A stretch of DNA of 64,000 bases from Ferdinandcohnia sp047238305 (lineage in GTDB: Bacteria > Bacillota > Bacilli > Bacillales > Bacillaceae_L): positions 2,604,001-2,668,000 of the forward strand of contig NZ_JBDFMO010000001.1 in the NCBI RefSeq assembly GCF_047238305.1, read 5' to 3'. Every line of letters starts with the position of its first letter. Positions within the stretch are counted from its first letter, which is position 1. This document shows positions 17,119 through 25,818 of the stretch, piece by piece. The position numbers and the translations under genes are program-made. The notes under the pieces were generated by a model. That model saw only the letters and a program-made list of their open reading frames with translations. It searched no databases and was not told the origin of the DNA.

Positions 17119-17219
17119 GTCACTTCTTGTTTCTATTTAGTTGTGATTAGTGTACAATGAATGGTAAGATTTACATGCGCGGATTCAAACATCAGAATCT
17201 AAAGAGTGAGGTGCAGAAC

Positions 17220-17486
17220 TTGAGCTCATTTGATAAAACAATGAAATTCAACTTTCCAGAGGAACCAGTTGAAACAAATGTAAATGAAGTATTATTCAAT
17301 GTCTACGATGCTCTTCAAGAAAAAGGATATAATCCAATCAATCAAATTGTTGGATATTTATTATCTGGAGATCCTGCATATATTCCACGTCATAATGATG
17401 CAAGGAATATTATCCGCAAGCTTGAACGAGATGAAATAATTGAGGAGCTTGTGAAATCTTATTTAAAGATCCATCGTGAGGGGTAA
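17220..17486 (+). CDS. ireB: IreB family regulatory phosphoprotein (UPF0297, YrzL)
   Basis: An 88-residue protein beginning LSSFDKTMKFNFPEE. The conserved core NPINQIVGYLLSGDPAYIPRH is nearly invariant in the family. IreB of Enterococcus faecalis is phosphorylated by the Ser/Thr kinase IreK and modulates cephalosporin tolerance; the B. subtilis name is yrzL. I start at TTG 17220 because GTGAGGTG lies seven bases upstream and the family N-terminus fits. A longer in-frame ATG at 17157 adds residues not typical of the family. It is followed six bases later by ruvX. Confidence 0.9.
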   Translation: MSSFDKTMKFNFPEEPVETNVNEVLFNVYDALQEKGYNPINQIVGYLLSGDPAYIPRHNDARNIIRKLERDEIIEELVKSYLKIHREG

Positions 17487-17491
17487 AACGA

Positions 17492-17908
17492 ATGAGGATT
17501 CTCGGTTTAGACGTCGGCTCAAAAACAGTCGGTGTCGCCGTTAGTGATGAAATGGGCTGGACTGCTCAAGGCATTGAAACCATTAAGATTAATGAAGAAC
17601 GTCAGCAGTTTGGTTTAGAACGCCTTGGTGAAATCATCAAGGATTATGGGGTAGAATCGGTAGTTATTGGTTTACCGAAAAATATGAATGGGACAATTGG
17701 ACCACGTGGCGAGGCTAGTCAACATTTTGCTAATATGGTTAATGAGAAATTTGGATTGCCGGTTGTTTTATGGGACGAGCGTCTTTCAACAGTAGCAGCC
17801 GAACGAGTCTTATTATCCGCAGATGTAAGTCGAAAAAAGCGAAAGCAAGTAATCGATAAAATGGCCGCTGTCATGATCCTCCAGGGGTATCTAGATAGTA
17901 AAAATTAA
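17492..17908 (+). CDS. ruvX: Putative pre-16S rRNA nuclease / Holliday junction resolvase YqgF
   Basis: A 138-residue RNase H-fold protein of the YqgF/RuvX family (B. subtilis yrrK). MRILGLDVGSKTVGVAVSD carries the first catalytic aspartate. Further motifs are VVIGLPKNMNGTIG, VVLWDERLST with the second acidic group, and KIDK-like VIDKMAAVMILQ at the C-terminus. YqgF matures the 5' end of 16S rRNA in E. coli, and a Holliday junction role has also been proposed. ATG after GTGAGGGG. It overlaps the out-of-frame region just before yrzB and forms an operon with ireB. Confidence 0.92.
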   Translation: MRILGLDVGSKTVGVAVSDEMGWTAQGIETIKINEERQQFGLERLGEIIKDYGVESVVIGLPKNMNGTIGPRGEASQHFANMVNEKFGLPVVLWDERLSTVAAERVLLSADVSRKKRKQVIDKMAAVMILQGYLDSKN

Positions 17909-17922
17909 TGAGGTGGATTTAC

Positions 17923-18210
17923 ATGGAACATGGTGAAAAGCAAATAACGGTAATTGATGAACAAGGAAATGAAATTCTTTGTGAAGTATTATTTACATTC
18001 GAATCAGAAGAATTTGGAAAGTCTTATGTCCTTTATTATCCAGTTAGTGATGATAATGAGGATGAAGAAGATATCGAGATTCATGCATCAAGCTTTAGCC
18101 CATCTGAAGACGGAGAAGATGGAGAACTTAAACCAATCGAAACTGAAGAAGAATGGGACCTTGTTGAAGAAATGTTAAATACTTTCCTTGATGAAGAAGG
18201 AGAAGAATAA
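17923..18210 (+). CDS. DUF1292 family acidic protein (YrzB)
   Basis: A 95-residue, very acidic protein (UPF0473). It starts at ATG 17923, which has a GAGGTGG ribosome site; an ATG at 17908 overlaps the ruvX stop and has none. The N-terminal half, KQITVIDEQGNEILCEVLFTFE, forms the conserved beta-rich part; the C-terminal half is rich in Asp and Glu. It is always linked to ireB and ruvX in Bacillales. The function is unknown. Confidence 0.85.
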   Translation: MEHGEKQITVIDEQGNEILCEVLFTFESEEFGKSYVLYYPVSDDNEDEEDIEIHASSFSPSEDGEDGELKPIETEEEWDLVEEMLNTFLDEEGEE

Positions 18211-18233
18211 AACAGCCGCGCGCTGTTTTTTTC
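18211..18233 (+). terminator. Terminator after yrzB
   Basis: AACAGC and GCTGTT arms around CGCGC, followed by a run of seven T. Ends the alaS-ireB-ruvX-yrzB unit. Confidence 0.88.
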
Positions 18234-18330
18234 TTTTTCCAATAACATCCCCAAAAATACCTCCAACTACTTTAAAACAACTAGATTTTTTAGAAAAAAC
18301 TACAAAATTCTAGTGAATTCTTTCCTAAAA

Positions 18331-18362
18331 TTGACGAATTAAATAAAAAAATGTAGTATAAT
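18331..18362 (+). promoter_or_regulatory. Probable sigma-A promoter of mltG
   Basis: TTGACG at 18331-18336 with TAGTAT 17 bases later (18354-18359); a TATAAT overlaps it at 18357-18362 but with a 20-base spacing. Start codon at 18392. Confidence 0.5.
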
Positions 18363-18391
18363 AATTCGAGTGAGGGGAGGATTTACCATAC

Positions 18392-19531
18392 ATGTCAGAT
18401 AACGATTCGAAAAAAGAGTTATATAAAAAGAATCTACAAGAACGGCATAGTGAAGCCAAAACAATCCGTAAGATAGTATTTATCATTTTTATCATATTAC
18501 TATTAGCTATATCTGGAATCATCGGCGGAGGCTATTTATATATAAAATCAGCACTTGAGCCAGTAGACCCTACAAATAAAGAACCTATCGAGGTTACAAT
18601 CCCAATCGGTTCATCACCAACAGCAATTGCCCGTATTCTTGAGGAACATGATGTTGTAAAAAATGCAAAGGTATTTCGTTACTATACGAAGTTTAAAAAT
18701 GAATCTGGTTTTCAGGCTGGGGAATATACGCTTAATCAATCTATGAACTTTGATGAAATCATTGAAAGTTTGAAATCTGGAATTTTCATGGGGGAACCTG
18801 TCTTTAAAATGGTAATCCCAGAAGGAAAACAGCTAGAGGAAATTGCAACAATTATTGCAGAACAAACTGGATATAAACAAGAAGAAGTCATAAATAAAAT
18901 GGATGATACTGAGTATGTTCGTGGTTTAATCAGTAAATATCCAAGCATCTTAACGGAAGAAATATTAAACGAGGATATTAAACATCCGCTTGAAGGATAT
19001 TTATTCCCGGCTACCTATCCGTTTTACGAGAAAAAGCCTTCCATTGAATCGATTGTCGAAACGATGCTCGATCAAACGGAAAAAATTCTAGTAAAATATG
19101 CAGGGCTGATGGAAGGAAATAAATATATTGATTCAACCCATAAACTATTAACTATGGCTTCATTAATAGAAGAAGAAGCGACAGCTCAAACTGATCGTGA
19201 GACAATTTCAAGCGTGTTTTATAATCGTTTAGATTCTGATATGCCTCTTCAAACAGACCCTACTGTTCTATATGCATTAGGAGAGCATAAGAAGCGCGTA
19301 CTATATGATCACCTTGGAGTGAATTCACCGTATAACACATATAAAATAAAAGGTTTAACACCAGGTCCGATTGCAAATGCTGGGGAATCATCTTTATCAG
19401 CTGCACTAAACCCTGCTGAAACAGATTTTCTATACTTCCTAGCAGCCCCAACAGGAGAAGTATATTATTCGAAGACATTGGAAGAACATAATGCCAAAAA
19501 AGCACAATATATTACAAATCAACAAGAGTAA
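18392..19531 (+). CDS. mltG: Endolytic murein transglycosylase MltG (YceG-like)
   Basis: A 379-residue type II membrane protein with a cytoplasmic N-terminus of about 27 residues, a membrane anchor near 28-50, a LysM-like subdomain, and the catalytic domain with ASLIEEEATAQTDR (catalytic Glu near 260-262) and LQTDPTVLYALG. MltG cleaves nascent glycan strands and is thought to set their length at the membrane during growth. The B. subtilis name is yrrL. ATG after GAGGGGAGG. A strong terminator follows. Confidence 0.93.
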   Translation: MSDNDSKKELYKKNLQERHSEAKTIRKIVFIIFIILLLAISGIIGGGYLYIKSALEPVDPTNKEPIEVTIPIGSSPTAIARILEEHDVVKNAKVFRYYTKFKNESGFQAGEYTLNQSMNFDEIIESLKSGIFMGEPVFKMVIPEGKQLEEIATIIAEQTGYKQEEVINKMDDTEYVRGLISKYPSILTEEILNEDIKHPLEGYLFPATYPFYEKKPSIESIVETMLDQTEKILVKYAGLMEGNKYIDSTHKLLTMASLIEEEATAQTDRETISSVFYNRLDSDMPLQTDPTVLYALGEHKKRVLYDHLGVNSPYNTYKIKGLTPGPIANAGESSLSAALNPAETDFLYFLAAPTGEVYYSKTLEEHNAKKAQYITNQQE

Positions 19532-19584
19532 CTTATTCAGCAATGATTGAATACCGTTACAGCCTTGGCGTATTTGATTTTTCC

Positions 19585-19615
19585 AGGGAACGCTATATGG
19601 CGTTCCCTTTCCTTT
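19585..19615 (+). terminator. Terminator after mltG
   Basis: AGGGAACGC pairs perfectly with GCGTTCCCT around a 6-base loop, followed by TTCCTTTT. Confidence 0.85.
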
Positions 19616-19710
19616 TATGATAGAATAAAATGTGCAAATTTATTATTATAGAAAAATAAAAAGACGACATTTTTTACCCACACCACCATATTGAAATGGA
19701 GGTTTTTTTC

Positions 19711-20361
19711 TTGTTATCAAGTAAAATAACCCAATATTTAGAAGGCTTGCTTCCAAAAAGAAATGAAATCGTTGAAGAAATTGAAAATTATGCAAAAGAA
19801 AATAATGTACCAATAATGGAACTAGTTGGCATTGAAACGATGCTTCAAATACTACGAATATCTCAACCAAAGCGAATTCTTGAAATTGGTACTGCGATCG
19901 GTTACTCTGCGATTCGTATGGCCCAGGCACTTCCTGGTACAAAAATTGTATCTCTTGAGAGGGACGCAGAGCGATATGAAAAAGCCCTTGAAAACATTGA
20001 AAAGACTGGGACAAGCTCTCAAATCGAAGTGATTTTTGGAGATGCTCTTGAATCTGCAGATGAAGTGAAAAAGCATGGTGAGTTTGACTGTATTTTTATT
20101 GATGCAGCAAAAGGCCAATATCGACATTTTTTTGACATCTATGAAAAATGTCTTTCAAAGGATGGCTTAATTGTGACTGATAATGTACTATTTAAAGGGC
20201 TTGTAGCGGAGGAAGAAATCGAGAATAAAAGAATCCGAAATCTCGTTGCAAAAATAAAATCGTATAACGAGTGGCTCATCAAGCACCCAGATTACCAAAC
20301 GACCATCTTACCAGTAGGGGATGGGGTTGCATTAAGTAAAAGAAGAGGTGTTAAGGAATGA
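19711..20361 (+). CDS. trmR: tRNA 5-hydroxyuridine methyltransferase TrmR (YrrM)
   Basis: A 216-residue class I SAM-dependent O-methyltransferase. Motif I is EIGTAIGYSAIRMA, and the metal-binding/catalytic region is CIFIDAAKGQY with VTDNVL after it, as in the caffeoyl-CoA O-methyltransferase fold. In B. subtilis YrrM (TrmR) methylates 5-hydroxyuridine 34 to 5-methoxyuridine. I start at TTG 19711, eight bases after GGAGG; the in-frame ATG at 19696 precedes that ribosome site. It overlaps yrrN by four bases, matching its partnership with the hydroxylation genes. Confidence 0.9.
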   Translation: MLSSKITQYLEGLLPKRNEIVEEIENYAKENNVPIMELVGIETMLQILRISQPKRILEIGTAIGYSAIRMAQALPGTKIVSLERDAERYEKALENIEKTGTSSQIEVIFGDALESADEVKKHGEFDCIFIDAAKGQYRHFFDIYEKCLSKDGLIVTDNVLFKGLVAEEEIENKRIRNLVAKIKSYNEWLIKHPDYQTTILPVGDGVALSKRRGVKE

Positions 20362-21287
20362 AGAAACCAGAACTTCTGGTCACGCCTATATGTGTAGAAG
20401 ATATTGAACCACTGATTAAGGCAGGGGCAACAGCATTTATCATAGGTGAACAACGATATGGGTTACGTCTTGCAGGGGAATTTAATCGAGAGAAAATAGT
20501 TCAAGCTGTTGAAATTGCCCATGCCCATGATGCAAAAATTTATGTCGCGATGAATGCTATTTACCATAATGAAAAAGTGGACGAGTTAGCAGACTATGTG
20601 ACATTTTTAAGGGATAGTCATGTAGATGCAATTGTGTTCGGAGACCCAGCAGTCTTGATGACGGTCCGTGAGGTTGCTCCAGAAATGAAGTTACACTGGA
20701 ATACAGAAACGACTGCGACGAACTGGTATACATGTAATTACTGGGGAAGAAAAGGTGCAAAGCGCGCCGTGCTTGCTCGTGAATTAAATATGGATTCAAT
20801 TGTTGAAATAAAAGAAAATGCCGAGGTTGAAATTGAGGTTCAAGTACATGGCATGATGTGTATGTTCCAGTCGAAGCGATCACTAGTTGGAAACTATTTC
20901 GAATATCAAGGCAATGTATTGGAAATCGAAAACAGCAAAAAAGAAAAAGATATGTTCTTATTTGATAAAGAACGTAACAATAAATACCCGATTTTTGAAG
21001 ATGAAAATGGCACTCATATCATGAGCCCAAATGATGTTTGTATTATCGATGAATTGGAAGAAATGATTGATGCTGGCGTTGACAGCTTTAAGATCGAAGG
21101 GATTTTAAAATCGTCTGAATATCTCCTTGAAGTAACAAAAATGTATCGAAAAGCAATTGACCTATGTGTAGAAAATCGTGATGAATATGAAGACATCAAA
21201 GATGATCTATTAGCACAACTTGAAGAACTTCAACCAATCAATCGCCCACTAGACACAGGTTTCTACTTTAAAGAAACAGTCTACTAA
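20358..21287 (+). CDS. Peptidase U32 family protein, tRNA hydroxylation (YrrN/TrhP1)
   Basis: A 309-residue U32-family protein. The family is named after peptidases, but the B. subtilis pair YrrN/YrrO is needed for prephenate-dependent formation of 5-hydroxyuridine in tRNA. The region VEIEVQVHGMMCMFQSKRSLVGN corresponds to the family signature but keeps only the first cysteine; the second position is Ser. The companion downstream has the full signature, so this paralogue probably works as its partner. It overlaps trmR by four bases and lies 24 bases before yrrO. Confidence 0.88.
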   Translation: MKKPELLVTPICVEDIEPLIKAGATAFIIGEQRYGLRLAGEFNREKIVQAVEIAHAHDAKIYVAMNAIYHNEKVDELADYVTFLRDSHVDAIVFGDPAVLMTVREVAPEMKLHWNTETTATNWYTCNYWGRKGAKRAVLARELNMDSIVEIKENAEVEIEVQVHGMMCMFQSKRSLVGNYFEYQGNVLEIENSKKEKDMFLFDKERNNKYPIFEDENGTHIMSPNDVCIIDELEEMIDAGVDSFKIEGILKSSEYLLEVTKMYRKAIDLCVENRDEYEDIKDDLLAQLEELQPINRPLDTGFYFKETVY

Positions 21288-21311
21288 TCAGACAAAAGAG
21301 GAGGAAAATGC

Positions 21312-22589
21312 ATGTCAACAGCAGTTGAAAGAGAACCGATTTCAAAAATAGTAGACGGCAAGCGTGTAATTATCAAAAAGCCAGAATTGCTTGCACCTGC
21401 AGGTAACCTAGAAAAATTAAAAATTGCTGTTCACTATGGTGCAGATGCTGTTTTTATTGGTGGTCAAGAATATGGACTACGTTCTAACGCCGATAATTTT
21501 ACTCTGGAAGAAATCGCAGAGGGCGTAGAATTCGCAAACAAATATGGAGCCAAAATCTATGTTACTACAAATATATATGCCCATAACGAAAACATGGATG
21601 GAATAGATGAATATCTAATGGGGCTTGAAAAAGCTGGAGTATCAGGTATCATCGTAGCAGACCCCCTTATTATTGAAACATGCAAACGAGTCGCTCCAAA
21701 AATGGAGGTACACCTAAGCACCCAGCAATCCCTATCCAACTGGAAGGCTGTTCAATTTTGGAAGGAAGAAGGGTTAGAGCGTGTCGTACTAGCACGTGAA
21801 ACGAGTGCTGAAGAGATTAAAAAAATGAAGGAAGAAGTCGATATCGAAATCGAAACATTTGTACATGGTGCTATGTGTATTGCATATTCTGGTCGTTGTA
21901 CATTAAGTAATCATATGACAGCACGAGATTCGAACCGTGGTGGTTGCTGCCAATCATGCAGATGGGATTACGATTTATTTAAATTAGATGAAAATGAAAA
22001 TGAAGTAGCCCTATTTGATGAAAAGGACGCCCCATTTGCGATGAGTCCAAAAGACCTAAAGCTTATCGAATCGATTCCACGAATGATTGAATTAGGAATT
22101 GACAGTTTAAAAATAGAAGGAAGAATGAAATCAATTCACTATATTGCAACGGTAGTAAGTGTTTATCGTAAAGTGATCGATGCATATAGTGCCGATCCTG
22201 ACAATTTTGTCATCGATGAAGAGTGGCTTAAAGAACTTGATAAATGTGCAAATCGTGATACTGCGCCTGCCTTTTTTGAAGGAGTTCCTGGCGTAAAAGA
22301 ACAAATGTATGGTACTCATAGTAAAAAAACAACTTATGATTTTGCTGGTCTGGTGTTAGACTATGATAAGGAATCAGGGATTGTAACGTTACAACAGCGA
22401 AATTACTTTAAAAAGGGAGACCAGGTTGAGTTTTTTGGCCCTGAAATTGACAACTTTACACAAACAGTTGAAACGATTTGGGATGAGGACGGAAACGAGA
22501 TATATGCCGCAAAACATCCATTGCAAATTGTTTCGTTTAAAGTAGACAAGCCTGTATATCCGAACAACATGATGCGAAAGGGGAAGTAA
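21312..22589 (+). CDS. Peptidase U32 family protein, tRNA hydroxylation (YrrO/TrhP2)
   Basis: A 425-residue U32-family protein with the complete signature FVHGAMCIAYSGRCTLSNH and further cysteines in GGCCQSCRW, likely metal or cluster ligands. The C-terminal beta-barrel domain is present, unlike in the shorter yrrN product. In B. subtilis it acts with YrrN in tRNA U34 hydroxylation, feeding TrmR. ATG 21312 after AAGAGGAGG. It lies one base before udk, so trmR-yrrN-yrrO-udk is one operon. Confidence 0.9.
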   Translation: MSTAVEREPISKIVDGKRVIIKKPELLAPAGNLEKLKIAVHYGADAVFIGGQEYGLRSNADNFTLEEIAEGVEFANKYGAKIYVTTNIYAHNENMDGIDEYLMGLEKAGVSGIIVADPLIIETCKRVAPKMEVHLSTQQSLSNWKAVQFWKEEGLERVVLARETSAEEIKKMKEEVDIEIETFVHGAMCIAYSGRCTLSNHMTARDSNRGGCCQSCRWDYDLFKLDENENEVALFDEKDAPFAMSPKDLKLIESIPRMIELGIDSLKIEGRMKSIHYIATVVSVYRKVIDAYSADPDNFVIDEEWLKELDKCANRDTAPAFFEGVPGVKEQMYGTHSKKTTYDFAGLVLDYDKESGIVTLQQRNYFKKGDQVEFFGPEIDNFTQTVETIWDEDGNEIYAAKHPLQIVSFKVDKPVYPNNMMRKGK

Positions 22590-22590
22590 C

Positions 22591-23226
22591 ATGAGCAAGA
22601 AGCCAATTGTCATTGGCATTGCTGGAGGCTCAGGATCTGGTAAAACAAGTGTATCAAAAGCCATATTTGAGCATTTTAAGGGTCACTCAATCTTAATGAT
22701 CGAGCAAGATTCATATTATAAAGATCAAAGCCATATGCCTTTTCAAGAACGGTTAAATACAAATTATGACCATCCGTTAGCTTTTGATAATGATTTACTC
22801 ATTGAGCACATTAAAAATCTTCTTGATTACAAAGGTATAAGTAAGCCGGTTTATGACTATAAATTTCATACAAGGTCCTCTGAAGTAATTCCTGTTGAAC
22901 CAAAGGATGTAATTATTTTAGAGGGAATTCTCGTTCTTGAAGATGAACGACTACGCGATTTAATGGATATTAAGCTATTTGTAGACACTGATGCAGATAT
23001 TCGAATTATCCGAAGAATGCTGCGGGACATTAAAGATCGCGGTCGTACGCTAGAATCTGTTATTGAGCAATATGAAACGGTGGTCCGTCCGATGCATAAT
23101 CAATTCTGTGAACCAACGAAGCGATATGCGGACATCATCATCCCTGAAGGTGGGCAAAATCACGTTGCAATTGACTTAATGGTAACAAAAATTCAAACAA
23201 TTCTTGAACAAAATGTCATTTTGTAA
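22591..23226 (+). CDS. udk: Uridine kinase
   Basis: A 211-residue P-loop kinase that phosphorylates uridine and cytidine in pyrimidine salvage. Walker A GGSGSGKTS is at residues 12-20. YYKDQSHMPFQERLNTNYDHP and the lid region RRMLRDIKDRGRTLESVIEQY are characteristic. Normal length. ATG 22591 follows a GGGGAAG ribosome site located in the end of yrrO. Two hairpins without T-runs occupy the gap before greA. Confidence 0.95.
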   Translation: MSKKPIVIGIAGGSGSGKTSVSKAIFEHFKGHSILMIEQDSYYKDQSHMPFQERLNTNYDHPLAFDNDLLIEHIKNLLDYKGISKPVYDYKFHTRSSEVIPVEPKDVIILEGILVLEDERLRDLMDIKLFVDTDADIRIIRRMLRDIKDRGRTLESVIEQYETVVRPMHNQFCEPTKRYADIIIPEGGQNHVAIDLMVTKIQTILEQNVIL

Positions 23227-23256
23227 TAACATAACAGAGAAAAAGATGTTATGTTA
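23227..23256. other. Hairpin 1 in the udk-greA gap
   Basis: TAACATAACA (23227-23236) and TGTTATGTTA (23247-23256) are perfect 10-bp arms around a 10-base loop. No T-run follows, so simple terminator function is doubtful. Confidence 0.6.
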
Positions 23257-23266
23257 GTACAAATTA

Positions 23267-23309
23267 TAAGGAAAGGAATGGTAGAAATTCCCTATCATTC
23301 CTTTCCTTA
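23267..23309. other. Hairpin 2 in the udk-greA gap
   Basis: Arms 23267-23284 and 23292-23309, 18 bp with one G-T mismatch, and a 7-base loop. The stem contains GGAAAGGAATG/CATTCCTTTCC. There is no T-run on the plus strand. It may be a processing site, an inefficient terminator or a protein-binding palindrome. Confidence 0.65.
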
Positions 23310-23393
23310 CTATACAAAAAAAGAAAACAATTCGTACTACATATGTAAAGCAATCACAGGGGGATTGTAACGACTACAAGGAGTGAAGGGATT

Positions 23394-23867
23394 ATGGTAG
23401 AGAAAGTATTTCCAATGACAGTAGAAGGAAAGCAAAAATTAGAGCAAGAACTAGAACATTTAAAGACAGTCAAGCGTAAAGAAGTTGTAGAGCGTATTAA
23501 AATTGCAAGAAGCTTTGGAGATCTTTCAGAGAACTCAGAGTATGATTCTGCGAAGGATGAACAAGCTTTTGTTGAAGGACGTATAACAACAATTGAAAAT
23601 ATGATTCGAAATGCAAAAATTATTGAAGAGGATGCTGACAGCGCTGGTAAGGTTTCATTAGGAAAAACAGTATCCTTTATTGAACTTCCGGATGGGGAAG
23701 AAGAAACGTATACGATTGTGGGAAGTGCTGAAGCCGATCCATTTGAAGGTAAAATTTCAAATGACTCTCCAATCGCAAAAAGCCTACTTGGAAAACATGT
23801 TGGAGAAAAAGTAACGGTTCAAACTCCAGGTGGAGATATGTTTGTTGAAATTACAAAAATTGACTAA
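23394..23867 (+). CDS. greA: Transcription elongation factor GreA
   Basis: A 157-residue factor that rescues backtracked RNA polymerase by stimulating transcript cleavage. The N-terminal coiled coil carries the acidic tip region RSFGDLSENSEYDSAKDEQAF with the catalytic Asp and Glu. The C-terminal FKBP-like domain ends in GGDMFVEITKI. ATG 23394 after AAGGAGTGAAGG. The terminator after it runs into the start region of pbpI. Confidence 0.96.
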   Translation: MVEKVFPMTVEGKQKLEQELEHLKTVKRKEVVERIKIARSFGDLSENSEYDSAKDEQAFVEGRITTIENMIRNAKIIEEDADSAGKVSLGKTVSFIELPDGEEETYTIVGSAEADPFEGKISNDSPIAKSLLGKHVGEKVTVQTPGGDMFVEITKID

Positions 23868-23920
23868 TATTGTTACTTTTACAGGGATTTTGAACAATCT
23901 CTATAGGTATAAATAGTATG

Positions 23921-23953
23921 ACACCTCGTCGAAACTGTAGACGAGGTGTTTTT
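23921..23953 (+). terminator. greA terminator that contains the pbpI ribosome binding site
   Basis: ACACCTCGTC (23921-23930) and GACGAGGTGT (23940-23949) are perfect arms with a 9-base loop and a T-run. The only ribosome site for pbpI, GAGGTG at 23943-23948, lies in the right arm, seven bases before ATG 23956. Read-through transcripts from greA would therefore have a masked ribosome site. Confidence 0.8.
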
Positions 23954-23955
23954 AT

Positions 23956-25731
23956 ATGGTAATTCAAAAACGTGCATTTATTATCTTAATCGTAATCCTA
24001 TTAATATTAACAGGGTTAATAGGCAGACTTATGCAATTACAACTCGTAAGTACCGAATCCTTTACGAGTCATGATATAAATTTAATTGAAGCGAGTGTTT
24101 CCCAACGAACCCAGGAACTTGTAATAGACCAAGGCCGTGGGCGATTTATTGACAGAAATAAAAAAGCATTAACCCATGAATATTATCCAACACTTGTATT
24201 ATTTCCTTTTTTAAAAAACATTGAATGGCCTGTTGAGGAAGTCGCTGAAATCGTAGAGATACCAGCAACTACCTTAAAAAATGAAATTCAGGATGCTAAA
24301 AAACCCGTAATTGTTGGTGGAGACAGACCCATTGAATTAACTGAAAACCAGATGAACAAAATTAATAACCTCCAAATCCCAGGTGTTTTTGCTGTCCATC
24401 GTCAATATGAGCTTGATCATGATATTGCAGAACATTTAATTGGGCTAATAAGAGAAAATAAGGATTTATTCCAGAAGCGTTATCCTGAGAAATCCTATCT
24501 ACCTCAGAATACAAAACTGGGAATTACTGGTTTGCAATCTACCTTTGATGAATTCCTATTACCTGAAGGAGAGGCGAAGCTTTTATATCATGTGGCAGGG
24601 GATGGAGGACCATTATTTGGCATTGATGTTAAGTACACAGCCCCTGCAAATCCTTATTACCCGGTAGCCATTCAAACGACCTTGGATAAAGATCTACAAC
24701 TCTTGGCGGAAAAAATTATTGATAAGAATGGTTTGGAAAAAGGAGGAATTGTCCTACTTGATGTCAAATCCAATGATTTACTTGCAATGGTTAGTAAACC
24801 AGATATTAATTCGTCTAATCCATTTGAGGATGGCAGTGCCCAAAATCAAATGATCATGCCACAATTCCCTGGTTCTGTTTTTAAGACAGTGATTGCCGCG
24901 GCTGCTATTGAGCAACAGCAAATTTTAAATGACAGAATGTTCAATTGCGATAAAGATTTGTATGGCGAAGGGCAAGCAGAATATCCGCATGGCATGCTTA
25001 ATTTCCATAACAGCTTTGCAAAAAGCTGTAATTACACGTTTGCAGCCCTGGCACAGGAGATGTTACAAAAGGATCAAGATGTAATTGAACAGTATTCTGA
25101 AATGCTAGGCTTACTTGGACCAGTTGGCTGGAATGGCGATGTATTTCGTTTTCGAAATTTCAAACAGCTTCCAAATGAATATAATGGTCAAATTTGGACG
25201 GATGAAAAGGACAAAAATGTTCCGAAGGCCATTGCTCAGACTGCGATTGGGCAAAAGGATGTTAGGGTTACTCCATTAGGCATAGCGAATATGATGGCAA
25301 CCATTGCACGTGGAGGTTCAAAAAAAGAAGTTCGAACTGTTAGTGATGTGTTATATAAGAACGGTACAACCTTATTTTCTTTTTCAAAACAGGATATGGA
25401 AGGGCCGAAGATTGCACCCTATACAGCTAGCAGGCTCCAAGAATTGCTTCGAGGAGTTGTGACATCTGGAACTGGACAACGGTTTGCAGATCTTCCTTAT
25501 CAAGTGGCTGGTAAATCTGGAACAGCTGAAACAGGAAAAAAACAAGGTGAGGTAGGACTTGTTAACAGTTGGTTTGCGGGGTACTTTCCATTTGAAAGTC
25601 CAAAATACGCTCTTGTAGTTGTTGATTTGGAGCAGCAAGGCTCTCGATCTGTAGCAAATACAATTTTTTATGAAATTGTTCAAGGAATATATCAAATGGA
25701 ACAGGAAAAAGGTACCAAAACGAACGACTAA
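23956..25731 (+). CDS. pbpI: Class B penicillin-binding protein (PbpI/PBP4b-like)
   Basis: A 591-residue transpeptidase with one N-terminal membrane anchor (about residues 8-29), a dimerisation/pedestal domain, and a transpeptidase domain. The active-site motifs are SVFK at 307-310, SCN at 357-359 and KSG at 520-522. No PASTA domains are present. It crosslinks peptidoglycan outside the membrane; in B. subtilis yrrR/pbpI is at the same position and is expressed under sporulation control. Its ribosome site lies inside the greA terminator hairpin. yrrS follows after a gap of 87 bases. Confidence 0.92.
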   Translation: MVIQKRAFIILIVILLILTGLIGRLMQLQLVSTESFTSHDINLIEASVSQRTQELVIDQGRGRFIDRNKKALTHEYYPTLVLFPFLKNIEWPVEEVAEIVEIPATTLKNEIQDAKKPVIVGGDRPIELTENQMNKINNLQIPGVFAVHRQYELDHDIAEHLIGLIRENKDLFQKRYPEKSYLPQNTKLGITGLQSTFDEFLLPEGEAKLLYHVAGDGGPLFGIDVKYTAPANPYYPVAIQTTLDKDLQLLAEKIIDKNGLEKGGIVLLDVKSNDLLAMVSKPDINSSNPFEDGSAQNQMIMPQFPGSVFKTVIAAAAIEQQQILNDRMFNCDKDLYGEGQAEYPHGMLNFHNSFAKSCNYTFAALAQEMLQKDQDVIEQYSEMLGLLGPVGWNGDVFRFRNFKQLPNEYNGQIWTDEKDKNVPKAIAQTAIGQKDVRVTPLGIANMMATIARGGSKKEVRTVSDVLYKNGTTLFSFSKQDMEGPKIAPYTASRLQELLRGVVTSGTGQRFADLPYQVAGKSGTAETGKKQGEVGLVNSWFAGYFPFESPKYALVVVDLEQQGSRSVANTIFYEIVQGIYQMEQEKGTKTND

Positions 25732-25818
25732 TAAAGAAATCTCTTCAACCTTTTGGTCACACATGCTAGAATAAGAAGATAGTTGAATGAGTAAGTTGTT
25801 TTTAGGAGGTACTGTAAA

